A DNA stretch of 64,000 nt from Coleofasciculus sp. FACHB-1120 (GTDB taxonomy: Bacteria > Cyanobacteriota > Cyanobacteriia > Cyanobacteriales > FACHB-T130), in assembly GCF_014698845.1 (NCBI RefSeq), contig NZ_JACJTV010000014.1:1-64000 (forward strand), given 5' to 3'. The translations under genes were made by a program, and so were the position numbers. This document shows, piece after piece, positions 48,573-58,649 of the stretch. The notes under the pieces are model-generated. The model saw only the letters and a program-made list of their open reading frames with translations. It was not told the DNA's origin and made no database searches. The stretch's first letter is position 1. The number at the start of each line of letters is the position of its first letter.

Positions 48573-48802
48573 AGACTACTCCTGAAATAGCTTTTAGCGA
48601 TTAGCTTTTCATCCTTAGTCATCAGTTATCAGTCATTAGTAACAAACTAACGACCCATGACGATTCATCTATGACCTTTTCTTTTAACAGCGAATGGCTA
48701 ATCGCTCATTCTAAGCAACGACTTCAGTGAGTCGCAACAAACTAATGACGAATGGCTAAGGACAAATCACAATGACCTTTTGACAGCGAACCGCTGGTTC
48801 TA

Positions 48803-48837
48803 AACGACCTCGTTAACTAGCAACGACCTCGTTAACT
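48803..48837. repeat. 16-bp direct repeat at the helicase stop codon
   Basis: AACGACCTCGTTAACT occurs at 48803-48818 and 48822-48837, three bases apart. The downstream copy codes for the last residues of the helicase; the other extends past its stop. Suggests a local slippage duplication. Confidence 0.85.
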
Positions 48838-51524
48838 GGAAAGCGGTCAATTAAATGAATCGCCCGATAGGCATTCTGCTGCAACGAATCTGAAATGTGA
48901 GGCACATGAGGAATTTGAGATAAGAAATCCACTGTCCGCCGCAACACTCGGACGACATCCCCTTCATCTAAGCTGGTGTTGGAGCAGAGTTGATCCCATT
49001 GAACCCCTAACGCCCACTGTTCCACCAAACCTGTTAAGTCATACTCCATCCAGACTGGCAGCGCTACGCGATACCGCCGCTGTAGCTGGAAGAGGTTGCG
49101 CCGCAAGCCCCGCAAACTTCCCAAGGCTTCGTCCATCTCAGCCGGTGCATCGTAGTGCGTCCAGCTGTCGGGTCGCATTGTTTCGGTTACAAAGGAGGCA
49201 CAAGCAGCGGCTAAATGGTGAGGATCTAACTCGTCAAGTTTCCCCGACAGCAGGGCTAAAGCCATCCAAAGCTCGTTATCACCCCGAATCGCAGCGGCAG
49301 CTTCTCCTAGAGGGGTCGGCATCACTCCCTCCAGTCCGCCCATCCGTTGCAAAATTTCAATCAGATCCATAAATTCTTCCCAGTGGCGTGCCAAGTTGTC
49401 CTGGAACAGGCTTTGAAGCTGGGAAATTTGGTCTAGCAATCCCTCTCGGCGCTGCTGGCGCTTGAGGAGGGCGGCGGGATTGCCCCATTGATGGGCGGGG
49501 TGATTTTGCAGTTGCGCTTCCACTGCGGCTAGCTGCTGCTGCTGTGCGACCACTTCTGGGGCAGTCTCTTCTTCTAGATCCGCGTCTGGACGACCGCCAG
49601 CGTCATTCCGACAAGCCCAGCCAATTTGACGGGCAATTACCTCTGTGGATTCCGTGCCTTTCTTGCAATGACCGGGCTTTATCGGCATTTCCGGCGGGGG
49701 CTGTACGGATTCGACATTGGACACGCGGCGTTGTTGGCTGCAAGCAACAACATCGGCAGTGGTGACGACATACCAGCGGTTATCTGCACCTAGGCAAATC
49801 AGGTAGGGCGATTGACCAGAACCGCGTGTCTTGGCGATTAAGACGGCGGGTACAGGAGAGGGCACTGGGATATGTTTCCCTTTTAAACTCAGCAGTGTAC
49901 CGGGTTCTACAGAAGCGATCGCAATCGCAATTTCGCGCGATCGCTCGGCTTCGGCTTGAGTTTGTAAAATTTTCAGTAATCGCCGTTCTTCTCTGAGACG
50001 TTCCTGAAGCTTTTCGTACTGTTGCAGGCTCTTACTGTCTACTGATGCCAGATCCGCTTCGATTTTTGCCAGTTCTTCGGATAAGTCAGCGATCGCTTTC
50101 CGAGTGGGTTCGAGATGCACGGTCGCCAAATACTGCCCAAAGCTGCGTTCTACTAATTCTCTCGCTTCTTCCAGACTATGGGTTTGCAGCAAGTTCAAGA
50201 CCATGCCGTAGCTGGGTGTAAATTGGCTCACCAACGGGTCAGGGCCGTTGGTTGCCAAATAAGCTGCTTCTTTAGAGCCTTCAAAAGGCGTCTGCAAGGT
50301 CACGACATGACCTGTGGTATCCATCCCCCGGCGTCCGGCGCGACCCGACATTTGCATGAATTCGCTGGGCGTCAGCAGTCGGTGTCCTCGGTCGGTGCGT
50401 TTGGAAAGGCTAGAAACTACGGTTGTTCGCGCAGGCATATTAATCCCCGCAGCCAGGGTTTCGGTGGCAAATACCACTTTTACCAATCCGTCCTGGAACA
50501 GTTCTTCTACCAGACCTTTCCATGCCGGTAAAATTCCGGCGTGGTGCGAGGAAATCCCCCGCAGCAATGGTTCAACTCCACCACTACGGGCTGCTTCTGG
50601 GTTGTGAGCTAAAAATGCTTCAACTTTCTGTTTTAAAAGTTTTGCTTCTTGTTCGTTTACCAGCGTCACTTCCCGCAATTCATCCACCGCCTTGTCACAA
50701 CCCCGGCGGCTGAAGATAAAGTAAATCGCTGGCAGCATATCCCGTTTCCACAGATGGCTCAGGACATAAACTAAGCTGGGGCTGTCTTGTCTTTTGCCTT
50801 TTTCTTTGGTTTGTGGGCGCTTGGGCTTGAGTCGCGGATTTAGTTTTTTTTGCGAGTCATCCAGGAGAGGAAACAGCCCTTTGGGATTGCAGAAGTGAAA
50901 CTGCAAGGGAACAGGACGAAAATCGGAGTAGATGAGCTTGGTGGGGCCATGAACCCGATTTAACCAGTCGGTGAGTTGATCGCTGTTGGCGACCGTTGCC
51001 GAAAGCGCGACCAGCTGAATTTCGCGGGGACAATAAATAATGGATTCTTCCCAAACCGTGCCCCGCTGTCGATCGTTCATGTAGTGGCATTCATCTAGCA
51101 CCACGGCTTCTACACCCGTGAGGGAGGTGCCGACTTCGCCGATGCGGGTGCCGTAGAGCATATTCCGGAAAATTTCCGTGGTCATCACCAGGATCGGAGC
51201 ATCCCGGTTGATGGACGTATCGCCGGTCAATAACCCTACCCGGTCAGCCCCAAAGCGATCGCGAAAATCTCGTAATTTCTGGTTCGATAGGGCTTTCAGG
51301 GGTGTGGTGTAAAATACCCGCTTTCCGCGACTCAGGGCGCGGTAAATGGCGTATTCCCCAATCAGCGTTTTTCCCGACCCGGTTGGGGCACACACCACGA
51401 CGGAGCAATCGGCATCTAACGCAGCGATCGCTTCCATCTGAAACTGATCCAGTTCAAAGGGAAATAAGGTCTTGAGGTCTAGCTCTGGTATGGTAGTGGG
51501 CACGGTACGGTCAAATAGTTCCAA
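48813..51524 (-). CDS. Ski2/Mtr4-like DEAD-box RNA helicase
   Basis: 903 residues. Helicase core: Walker A APTGSGKT near 46-53, DECHYMND (motif II), VALSATVAN (motif III), then ATETLAAGINMPARTTV and QMSGRAGRRGMD (motifs V and VI). The C-terminal half has a beta-rich insertion and an Mtr4-like DSHCT helical domain (ARHWEEFMDLIEILQRMGG, LLSGKLDELDPHHLAAACA). Such helicases unwind structured RNA. The start is TTG 51524 or a later GTG at 51503; neither has a strong ribosome site. The stop codon lies in a short direct repeat (48803-48837). Confidence 0.92.
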   Translation of the reverse strand: MELFDRTVPTTIPELDLKTLFPFELDQFQMEAIAALDADCSVVVCAPTGSGKTLIGEYAIYRALSRGKRVFYTTPLKALSNQKLRDFRDRFGADRVGLLTGDTSINRDAPILVMTTEIFRNMLYGTRIGEVGTSLTGVEAVVLDECHYMNDRQRGTVWEESIIYCPREIQLVALSATVANSDQLTDWLNRVHGPTKLIYSDFRPVPLQFHFCNPKGLFPLLDDSQKKLNPRLKPKRPQTKEKGKRQDSPSLVYVLSHLWKRDMLPAIYFIFSRRGCDKAVDELREVTLVNEQEAKLLKQKVEAFLAHNPEAARSGGVEPLLRGISSHHAGILPAWKGLVEELFQDGLVKVVFATETLAAGINMPARTTVVSSLSKRTDRGHRLLTPSEFMQMSGRAGRRGMDTTGHVVTLQTPFEGSKEAAYLATNGPDPLVSQFTPSYGMVLNLLQTHSLEEARELVERSFGQYLATVHLEPTRKAIADLSEELAKIEADLASVDSKSLQQYEKLQERLREERRLLKILQTQAEAERSREIAIAIASVEPGTLLSLKGKHIPVPSPVPAVLIAKTRGSGQSPYLICLGADNRWYVVTTADVVACSQQRRVSNVESVQPPPEMPIKPGHCKKGTESTEVIARQIGWACRNDAGGRPDADLEEETAPEVVAQQQQLAAVEAQLQNHPAHQWGNPAALLKRQQRREGLLDQISQLQSLFQDNLARHWEEFMDLIEILQRMGGLEGVMPTPLGEAAAAIRGDNELWMALALLSGKLDELDPHHLAAACASFVTETMRPDSWTHYDAPAEMDEALGSLRGLRRNLFQLQRRYRVALPVWMEYDLTGLVEQWALGVQWDQLCSNTSLDEGDVVRVLRRTVDFLSQIPHVPHISDSLQQNAYRAIHLIDRFPVNEVVAS

Positions 51525-52481
51525 TAAGATTGCAGACGGAATTCAGCCAACTCTCGCCATCCACTGTCGTCTTGTGCTTCCTTTAATCCTAAAGGACTTC
51601 CCAACACTAAATTATCTTAACAATGGCTCTAGGAACATAGCCATTCACCGGCTCCTAACGATGGCACATCGCTATTTTTTTTGGGAATTCCTTTTAGTGA
51701 AAATTAGCACTGGATCGCTGGGATGCACGATTGTATCGAAATTGAAAATGACGTTCGCCCTGAGAACCGTGACGCTATTTGCTTTTCTAGGTGCCATTTC
51801 CCGATATCAGTGTCTCAAGTTAGCCTCAAGTTAGTCGAAACCGCTTTACGAAACTTCAATTTTATTTGTAGCGGCAGAATAATAGAGCAATTGTCATTAT
51901 AATAAACAATATAGCTAAAATTCATGGAAAATCCAAATTAAAAAACCTAAATAATTGCGAATATCTGTCTGTTTGTGCCCAAAGCTTTCTTCTGCTTTCT
52001 CTGGCAAATTCGAGGCTTTTAAAACAGTTGCGGAAGAGCCTCTCAATGATTGTCTAAGTTAGGCTTTTTCCATCGCTGCCAATTGCCACATCTTCAGAAG
52101 ATAAGGGAACTTGGGGGAGAGGATGTAACGATAGATACAGTGATTGCCAAGATTGCTACGGTTATGCGAAATTGCGATCGTTCAAAAAGATAAAATCTAA
52201 AATCATCCTTTTGACTGATAGATAAAAGCTACGTTTAATCCTGACCCAGGCAACCGGAAAGGGAAGAAATGGGTATCCACTTCAAAAAAAGGCAGAAGTC
52301 GGATTCAAGATGACAGGCAAAAATTTTTATCGCTACTGATTCAGCAGTCAATTTCAGCAGTCAATTTGCAGTGTTGGGTTTCGTACCTCACCCCTCCACG
52401 CCCCCCAACCGACAAAATGACATGGTTGAATCAAACCCCCCAAACAGCCCTCAGTCCCTTATTTATCCTTCCTAAACGTCG
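51525..52481. other. 957-base intergenic region
   Basis: Between divergent helicase and TPR genes. AT-rich; one weak hairpin (GAGGCT...AGCCTC near 52012-52045). A 120-codon plus-strand frame (51472-51834) looks random. No tRNA, rRNA or known ncRNA is recognised. The length would allow a small RNA gene. Confidence 0.5.
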
Positions 52482-54665
52482 GTGCCACAAGCCAACGGAC
52501 ACTACCCTGCCAGCATGACGGTGACGGATACCGCTCACCGAAGAATTTCCGATGGAAACCGGATCATCTATCAGCGATTAAAACAGGCGCTGAGTCTTGG
52601 TTTGCGTCGCCAAATTTTTGTGGCGGTATGCGACGATCTCACCTTGAGAAATCGTCTGGCTGCCCGATTACACGCAGAATTAGCGATTTCGGAAGACGGA
52701 AAAAGAAACAAATCTAATCGCATTCATTCCTCTTTCCTACCGAATTCTGGCTCCTTCCAAGGCTATCCCCGACTGGTTAGCCTGAACTTAAACTTGAGCC
52801 AGCCGCATCCCATCGCTCAGATGAATCGCTGGTTAGCCAAGCACCCGCCCCCGGACGACAACCCACCCGGATTTCAGATTTTGGGTGTGGAGCTATTAAC
52901 CAAGCACCCAGCAACGGTACAGGGATTATTTCTGCGCTCTCTCAGGGGAATTGAGCGCAGTTTGCCGCGTTTGGAATCTAGCTTGTTGCTCTGGATGCCT
53001 CGCCCTTGGTTCCGAGCAATTCAGCAGTCGGCACCGGAGTTTTGGCGGTGTCACACGGGCTTCTTTGAGTTTGAAGGGGAACCCACGCCCGTATCAGAAG
53101 AGACGTGGTATCCGTCCTTACAATCCTCAGCACCCCGCAAACAAGCTGCTGAGCAAGAGACGGCGGTACCCCAAGAAAATCTGTGGCATATTCTGAACCG
53201 TGACTTCGCGAAATATGGCGAAACCCGTTCGGAAAAGTCAGTTTCAGACAATGGTTCTGGCAAGGAAAATGATTCTGGCAAGGAAGAGGTAGAAGCGACG
53301 TATCCGGGAGAGGAATCTCATGCTTCTCCCCTACAAGAATCAAAAGAGAAGAGTGATGAATCAGCATCCATTAATCCTTCCCCTCACGAAGCCCCTCATC
53401 AGGCGATTGAGAGTTTACCGCAGGTGCAATCGTTGCAGGAAATTGCTCAATTACAGCAGCAATCCTGTCCGCCAGAGGCACTTGCTGAAGCTTATCTGAG
53501 GCTGGGGAATCATTACCGCGATCTCATTGAACTCGAACAATCTAATACCTCACAAGAAAACCTGATCGTTGCCATCCAAGCTTACGAACAGGCATTGAGT
53601 TGGTTGGAGGCAGATTCGCCCCTAGTCGCTGATACCCTCAATGACTTGGGCAATCTCTACTGGATGCTGGCTCGCTATCCAAGCAAAGTTGAGGAGATGC
53701 TTGCCTATCTGGAGCAAGGGATTCAAGCGTATCAAACCGCTTTAACCACCTTCAATCCCGATGAATCGCCCCACACCTATGCGATGATTCAAAATAACTT
53801 GGGGGCGGCATACGGAGATTTGGCGCGTTATCGAGATGCTGCCGAGAACTTGCAACACTCGATTGGTGCGTATCAGGAAGCTTTGCGCTATCGTTCCTCT
53901 CAGATGGAGCCGCTCAAATATGCGGCGACGCAGAATAATTTGGGTACGGCTTACTGGCATTTAGCGCAGCAGCAGCAGCCAGTGACAAACTTACAACAAG
54001 CGATCGCATCTTATACAGAAGCGCTGTTGTATTACAATCCAGAGCAAGAGTCGCTCAGTTGGGCAATGCTGCAAAACAACATCGGCACCGCCTACTGGAA
54101 TCTTGCTCAGTACGAACAACCCGCAACCTATTTAAAATTTGCTATCGAAGCTTACTTGAATGGGCTGAAATATCGGACACCGGATGTCGTCCCGGCAGCT
54201 TGTGCGGCGACGCAGAATAATTTGGGTACGGCTTACTGGCATTTGGCAAGCCAGATAGAAACTAAGCTGGAGGCGCGACAAGAATATTTGCAGTTGTGTA
54301 TTACAGCCTATGAAACTGCGATCGCGCTTGTCCACCAGCTGAGCCAAAACAGTCCTCCAGTGCCGGTTACGTTTGATGCCTCTGCCACCTACAATAATTT
54401 GGGGTTGGCTCATTACCAGATGGCGACGGATAAGCAGTTCGCTTTGGCTCAGGGTTCTCTGTTAGAGCATCTAGAGGCAGCGTTGCACAACCATTTGCAA
54501 GCGTTGCGGGGCTTTAGTCATCAACCCGATGCCTACGAATCCACTCTGTCTTACGTTGTGCAGACAATTCGGGCATTCTTCCGCGAACGTGGCTTACAAG
54601 GGCAAAATCTCGCCCTTTCTAAGGTTCCGGGTAAGCTCTTGCCGGAATTGCTGCGGCGGTTGTAA
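52482..54665 (+). CDS. Tetratricopeptide repeat protein
   Basis: 727 residues. GTG 52482 (ATG at 52515 possible). The N-terminal 220 residues (RIIYQRLKQALSLGLRRQIF, VAVCDDLTLRNRLAARLH) form a non-TPR domain that looks ATPase- or receptor-like without a Walker motif I can see. A low-complexity acidic linker (about 250-310) follows, then about eight TPR-like units of the form ATQNNLGTAYWHLA / AIASYTEALLYY. Two units are identical at DNA level for 42 bases. Probably a protein-protein scaffold; no signal peptide. Stand-alone. Confidence 0.88.
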   Translation: MPQANGHYPASMTVTDTAHRRISDGNRIIYQRLKQALSLGLRRQIFVAVCDDLTLRNRLAARLHAELAISEDGKRNKSNRIHSSFLPNSGSFQGYPRLVSLNLNLSQPHPIAQMNRWLAKHPPPDDNPPGFQILGVELLTKHPATVQGLFLRSLRGIERSLPRLESSLLLWMPRPWFRAIQQSAPEFWRCHTGFFEFEGEPTPVSEETWYPSLQSSAPRKQAAEQETAVPQENLWHILNRDFAKYGETRSEKSVSDNGSGKENDSGKEEVEATYPGEESHASPLQESKEKSDESASINPSPHEAPHQAIESLPQVQSLQEIAQLQQQSCPPEALAEAYLRLGNHYRDLIELEQSNTSQENLIVAIQAYEQALSWLEADSPLVADTLNDLGNLYWMLARYPSKVEEMLAYLEQGIQAYQTALTTFNPDESPHTYAMIQNNLGAAYGDLARYRDAAENLQHSIGAYQEALRYRSSQMEPLKYAATQNNLGTAYWHLAQQQQPVTNLQQAIASYTEALLYYNPEQESLSWAMLQNNIGTAYWNLAQYEQPATYLKFAIEAYLNGLKYRTPDVVPAACAATQNNLGTAYWHLASQIETKLEARQEYLQLCITAYETAIALVHQLSQNSPPVPVTFDASATYNNLGLAHYQMATDKQFALAQGSLLEHLEAALHNHLQALRGFSHQPDAYESTLSYVVQTIRAFFRERGLQGQNLALSKVPGKLLPELLRRL

Positions 54666-54707
54666 TTCTCAAGCCCTGAATTCTCAAGCCTAAATTCTCA
54701 AGCGCTA
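54664..54707. repeat. Three tandem ~15-bp repeats after the TPR gene
   Basis: AATTCTCAAGC(C/G)CTR repeated at 54664, 54679 and 54693, beginning at the TPR stop codon. Confidence 0.8.
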
Positions 54708-55123
54708 AATCAATCTGGTTGGGTAGGTATCTTGGTTGAGTAGGTATCGCTATCCTATCCGAGTTGTCAGATGTCAGCGCTTCAGATTCCGGATCTCTAA
54801 GAAGTCGGGGATCTCGCCTTTAGAAAGCACAGAAAAATTATTTTCATTTATCTCAAGATAGTGAAGAAAATGAAGCTTTCCCAGACTCCTGCTACACTAT
54901 TGTGGGGAATGAAGCTATGAAAGATTTTCTGGATGCTGGATTAGTGAGTGACTATTAATAATAACTTTCAGAACTTTCAAAAAGTGATTAATCGTCTTAA
55001 GCTAATTGAAACCATTTTTATAAATGGGTGAAGCCAGAGTTTCTTCTTAGTAGGGGCGCTGCTGTGCCGTGTCCCTAGCACTCCATCAATCTGCCGTTAC
55101 CCAATATCCCTAAATCTATACCC
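54666..55123. other. 458-base intergenic region
   Basis: Begins with the 15-bp tandem repeats, then AT-rich sequence. No clear gene, hairpin terminator or RNA. Confidence 0.5.
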
Positions 55124-55435
55124 GTGCAGAACATACCTCAAGATGATTCACCGAATGTTCCTGTCCAAAAAAATTGGTATTTAGTGACATTAACTCAGGT
55201 GTCGAAGCGTGAATTATTTTGCAAGCAAATTTTACACGCGATAGAACAAGAGAAGCTACAAGACGTGATTTTAAGAGTGGAAATGCCAAAAGAATCTGTC
55301 TATCAGAATTTGGTATTGCTGGAGACGACGAGTTTTAAAGCTCTGCGCGATCGCTTGCGACAGCTTGACTACGATCCCAAAATTTCGCCTAAACCCTTAA
55401 CCTCCGATCAAGTGAATCGGATGTTAGGATTCTAA
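55124..55435 (+). CDS. Small conserved protein, NGN-like
   Basis: 103 residues from GTG 55124. After a short acidic tail the sequence KNWYLVTLTQVSKRELFCKQ, then VILRVEMPKESVYQNLVLLE, and a C-terminal DQVNRMLGF has the WY...KRE...pattern and length of an NusG N-terminal (NGN) domain, but without KOW. This is a resemblance only. No ribosome site is obvious. Confidence 0.65.
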   Translation: MQNIPQDDSPNVPVQKNWYLVTLTQVSKRELFCKQILHAIEQEKLQDVILRVEMPKESVYQNLVLLETTSFKALRDRLRQLDYDPKISPKPLTSDQVNRMLGF

Positions 55436-55443
55436 AAAAAACA

Positions 55444-55473
55444 GTAGGGGCAGGATTGTTATCCTGCCCCTAC
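55444..55473. terminator. Bidirectional hairpin between convergent genes
   Basis: GTAGGGGCAGGAT, loop TGTT, ATCCTGCCCCTAC: perfect 13-bp stem eight bases after the small NGN-like gene and 33 before the end of the converging repeat protein. The sequence type is common in cyanobacterial intergenic regions. Confidence 0.75.
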
Positions 55474-55505
55474 GTTTATGGATTAGCAAAGAAAATCGGT
55501 AACTT

Positions 55506-58500
55506 TTAATCGACTCCGGCGACGGCTAAAGCGCCAGCGATCGCGCTGACAATACCTGAAACTGCCGCAGTTCCAAACAGCCACCAAGCAGCAGAGGCAG
55601 CAGCTTTGCGGGTTTCTTCCGCTTGTCGCTGCGCTTGATACTTCACTTCGTCTAAGCGGCTTTGAGCTTGCTGTTGGAGGCGATCCACTCGTTGCAGTAC
55701 GCTGTTGCGTGCGCCTTCAATTTGATCGACAAGTCGGTTCGCATCTGCCTCGGAGATATCCTCGCGGGAAGACATAATGGCAACCAGAGTGTTGCGATCG
55801 AAATGGGACAGCCGATCTTTAAGCGAATCAAACCCAGCTTGCGGATCGTCAAACAACTGGCGAACATCTTTCTTGATGCTGTCATAGTTGAGTTCCGGGC
55901 GATCCAAGGAGTTGAGGTAGTTGCGAATTTGGGCAAAAATGCCGTCAATCGTGCTTTGAATTCGCCGCTGAATGCTGCGAATTTGCTCAACAAATTGGTC
56001 GCGTACCGAGAGGACTTGATCCACAATTCGAGCAGCTTCTTCCTCGGAGATATCCTGGCGTTGCGACAGCAAGGAGATCATCGTATCGCGATCGATGTGG
56101 GATAGACGATCTGTAATGCTCTCAACTCCGGTGCGCGGATCGTGCAGCAACAACTGCAAATCGCGCTTAATTGCTTCTGGGTTGAGTTCGTCTTTGCCAG
56201 TATTCCGCAGGTAGTCTTCCAGGGTGCTTTGGAAATCCTGAATTTGTGTCTGCGTCCGGGTGGCAAGGCGACGGGGCGCTCTGACGATGCTTTTGATCGT
56301 ACCCTGCACCTGATCGATGATCTGATTTACCTGATCTTCGCTGAGGTCTTGCCGCTGACTCAGTAGCTTCACCAAGGTATCGCGGTCTACTTGAGAGAGA
56401 CGTTGCCGCAGTGCGGTCGCACCTTGTTTGGGATCAGAGAGCAGTCTGGTCAAATCCCGCTGGATGCCTTCGGGATTCAGTTCATCCTTGCCTGTGTTTC
56501 GCAGGTATTCTGTTAGAGCAGTGCTGGTTTTGTCTACCTGCTGTTTGGCTTTATCCATGACCATTTGCGGTGCATGGACAACGTTGCTCCAAGAATTTTG
56601 TACCTGATCGATGATTTGATTTACCTGATCTTCACTCAAGTCTTGCCGCTGACTTAGTAGCTGGACTAAGGTATCGCGGTCAAAGCGAGAACCCCTTGCC
56701 TGTAGCGCCGATAGTCCGGCTTGCGGGTCGGAAAGGAGAGTTTTTAGATCCCGCTGGATGCCTTCCGGATTCAGTTCGTCTTTACCTGTGTTCCGCAGAT
56801 AGGACTCTAAATTCACCCACAGCGCCTCTGTTTCGGATTTTACCCGGTCTTGCAAGGCTTGGGATTCAATTAGGACGCGATCGCGCGATTGTTCCAAATT
56901 GGTACTGATTTGATCGGCTTGTGCCTCGGTAATGTCTGTACGTCCCCGGAGCAATTGCATTAAAGCATAGCGATCGTACAAAGCAAGGCGACGCTCAAGT
57001 GTGTCGTGGTCGGCATCTGAATCTTCCAGCACCCGTTTGAAATTGTCGTTGATGCCTTGTGCAGTCAGTTCAGTTGTGGGAGCCGTTTGGATATATTCTT
57101 CCACTCGGCGACGCAGATCCTGCGTCTTTTCTTCTTCCTCAGCTGCTCGGACTGTCACCAAAACTTCTTGGCGGATACCTTCTAATTGATCGGCAATGTC
57201 GTTGATTTTGTCTTGGGTAAATACGCCCCGCTGTTGCAGCAGGTTGGCAAAATATCCCCTGTCTACTTGCTCTAATTCGCGGCGAATTGTCCCCGGATCG
57301 GCTTGGGGATCGTAGATAACTTCTTTGAATTCCCGGTTGAGTCCTGGTCGGGTGATCTGCCAGGAGTAGGTGTTGAGCAGATAGTTTTCTACATCGGCTC
57401 GAATGGTGCTGTAGGGGAGTTCTGGTTTAACTCCTGCTTGTGTCGCTAGTTTGTCGGTTTGCTCGGTTACTTTGTTTTTAGCTTTGGAGAGTGAACTTAA
57501 GATGGTTTGCACATCTAAATCTGAGAGATCCGTGCGTCCCATTGCCAATCCCATGAGGGTCGTTAAACCCTGCTGAACGGTTAGCTGAATTGGGCCAGGA
57601 GCTGCTTCGTCAGCTGATTTTTGATCGGATTTCTTAGAGTCGCGCATCTCTGCAATCAGCTGGTCGAGTTTGGCGTTGATATCATCCGACTTCACTTGAC
57701 CAGGTTGTGCAGACTTCAGATAGTTGAGCAGTTCGCCCATCCGATCTGGTTGTTGCTCTCGCGCTCCCACAGCTTGCCGCCACACGCCTTCGAGTTGATC
57801 GACGATGCGGTTCATGTCGCGTTTTGAGAGGTCTGTGCGATCGCTTACCAAATTTATAAAGGTTTGGCGGTCGATGTTGCGGAGATTGTCGGTGTTAGCG
57901 ATCGCTTTTAGTTGAGGATCGCTCAGCAATCTTTCAAATTCACCCCGAATCTTTCGCATATCGAGTTCCGGGGGACGCAAGGAGCCTAAATAATCCTCCA
58001 GCGTTTCGCGGATGCTAGCAGGATCGATTCCCGATCCCAGTTCTCGCCGCACTGCTGCTGCTGCCGCCTCTGCGGTTGATACAACTTGATTGTTGACCGC
58101 TTGTGCGCCTATGGCTGCGGTTGCTGTGCCAACAATTGCTTGGAAGCCACTGGTTGCAGTGTTAACGACTGAACCCACTAACGATCCCACTGTCGTTGAA
58201 CTTACCCAAAATAGCAGGCAGAAGTAGGTTGCCCAAATTACCAAACCAATAATGGCACCTAAACCGCTACTGCTAACCAGGGTGAGTTTCACCGCCAGGA
58301 AACACGCGATCGCTAACGCAATGGTGACAGTCACCAGCGTCCAAATTCCGACTGCTGTCCCTATTTTGCGAATTGTCCCGCCCAAGCTGCCAGATTCATT
58401 ATCACTAGAACTCGAATCTGATTGATGCCCCAAGTAAGAGATCCCGGCGGCAACTGAGAGGTTTGTTAACAGTAATTGCAAAGCAAAGGCTAATACTACC

Positions 58501-58649
58501 CCAGCAATCAGTGCTACAAAAAACTCTGGTCCTGAAAATACAAGTGCCGCTCGTTCTGGCGTATTCACCGTTGGATCGACTGGCGTAATTTGAGCTATCC
58601 AGAATAGGGTTTTGTACATTCCCATGAGTATTCCCGTACTCTCAAACAT
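55506..58649 (-). CDS. Large membrane protein with about eight ~80-110-residue repeats
   Basis: 1047 residues. The N terminus has three membrane helices (about 40-62, 100-125, 130-155) with a Ser-rich loop (SDSSSSDNESGS). From about 205 to 1000 come about eight repeats, each with a YLRN.GKDELNPE start, DL..LLSDP, DRDTLV.LLSQR, and DLSEDQVNQIIDQV end. Repeats 5-7 are nearly identical; repeats 1-4 and 8 are diverged, the second being badly eroded. The C terminus has a last helix (WWLFGTAAVSGIVSAIAG). Not a family I recognise. Likely a membrane-tethered helical scaffold. Confidence 0.85.
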   Translation of the reverse strand: MFESTGILMGMYKTLFWIAQITPVDPTVNTPERAALVFSGPEFFVALIAGVVLAFALQLLLTNLSVAAGISYLGHQSDSSSSDNESGSLGGTIRKIGTAVGIWTLVTVTIALAIACFLAVKLTLVSSSGLGAIIGLVIWATYFCLLFWVSSTTVGSLVGSVVNTATSGFQAIVGTATAAIGAQAVNNQVVSTAEAAAAAVRRELGSGIDPASIRETLEDYLGSLRPPELDMRKIRGEFERLLSDPQLKAIANTDNLRNIDRQTFINLVSDRTDLSKRDMNRIVDQLEGVWRQAVGAREQQPDRMGELLNYLKSAQPGQVKSDDINAKLDQLIAEMRDSKKSDQKSADEAAPGPIQLTVQQGLTTLMGLAMGRTDLSDLDVQTILSSLSKAKNKVTEQTDKLATQAGVKPELPYSTIRADVENYLLNTYSWQITRPGLNREFKEVIYDPQADPGTIRRELEQVDRGYFANLLQQRGVFTQDKINDIADQLEGIRQEVLVTVRAAEEEEKTQDLRRRVEEYIQTAPTTELTAQGINDNFKRVLEDSDADHDTLERRLALYDRYALMQLLRGRTDITEAQADQISTNLEQSRDRVLIESQALQDRVKSETEALWVNLESYLRNTGKDELNPEGIQRDLKTLLSDPQAGLSALQARGSRFDRDTLVQLLSQRQDLSEDQVNQIIDQVQNSWSNVVHAPQMVMDKAKQQVDKTSTALTEYLRNTGKDELNPEGIQRDLTRLLSDPKQGATALRQRLSQVDRDTLVKLLSQRQDLSEDQVNQIIDQVQGTIKSIVRAPRRLATRTQTQIQDFQSTLEDYLRNTGKDELNPEAIKRDLQLLLHDPRTGVESITDRLSHIDRDTMISLLSQRQDISEEEAARIVDQVLSVRDQFVEQIRSIQRRIQSTIDGIFAQIRNYLNSLDRPELNYDSIKKDVRQLFDDPQAGFDSLKDRLSHFDRNTLVAIMSSREDISEADANRLVDQIEGARNSVLQRVDRLQQQAQSRLDEVKYQAQRQAEETRKAAASAAWWLFGTAAVSGIVSAIAGALAVAGVD
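55660..58015 (-). repeat. Repeat array inside the 1047-residue protein
   Basis: About eight protein repeats of 80-110 residues. The central three keep DNA similarity too: the segments near 56330-56390 and 56625-56685 (minus strand) are nearly the same, e.g. CTGATCTTCRCT and AGTCTTGCCGCTGACT. Confidence 0.85.

Noticed and set aside
51472-51834. 120-codon plus-strand frame
   Set aside because: Overlaps the start of the helicase and reads as random sequence.
53921-54244. Transposition footprint in the TPR gene
   Set aside because: The 42-bp identity is within coding repeats and has no inverted ends; gene conversion explains it.
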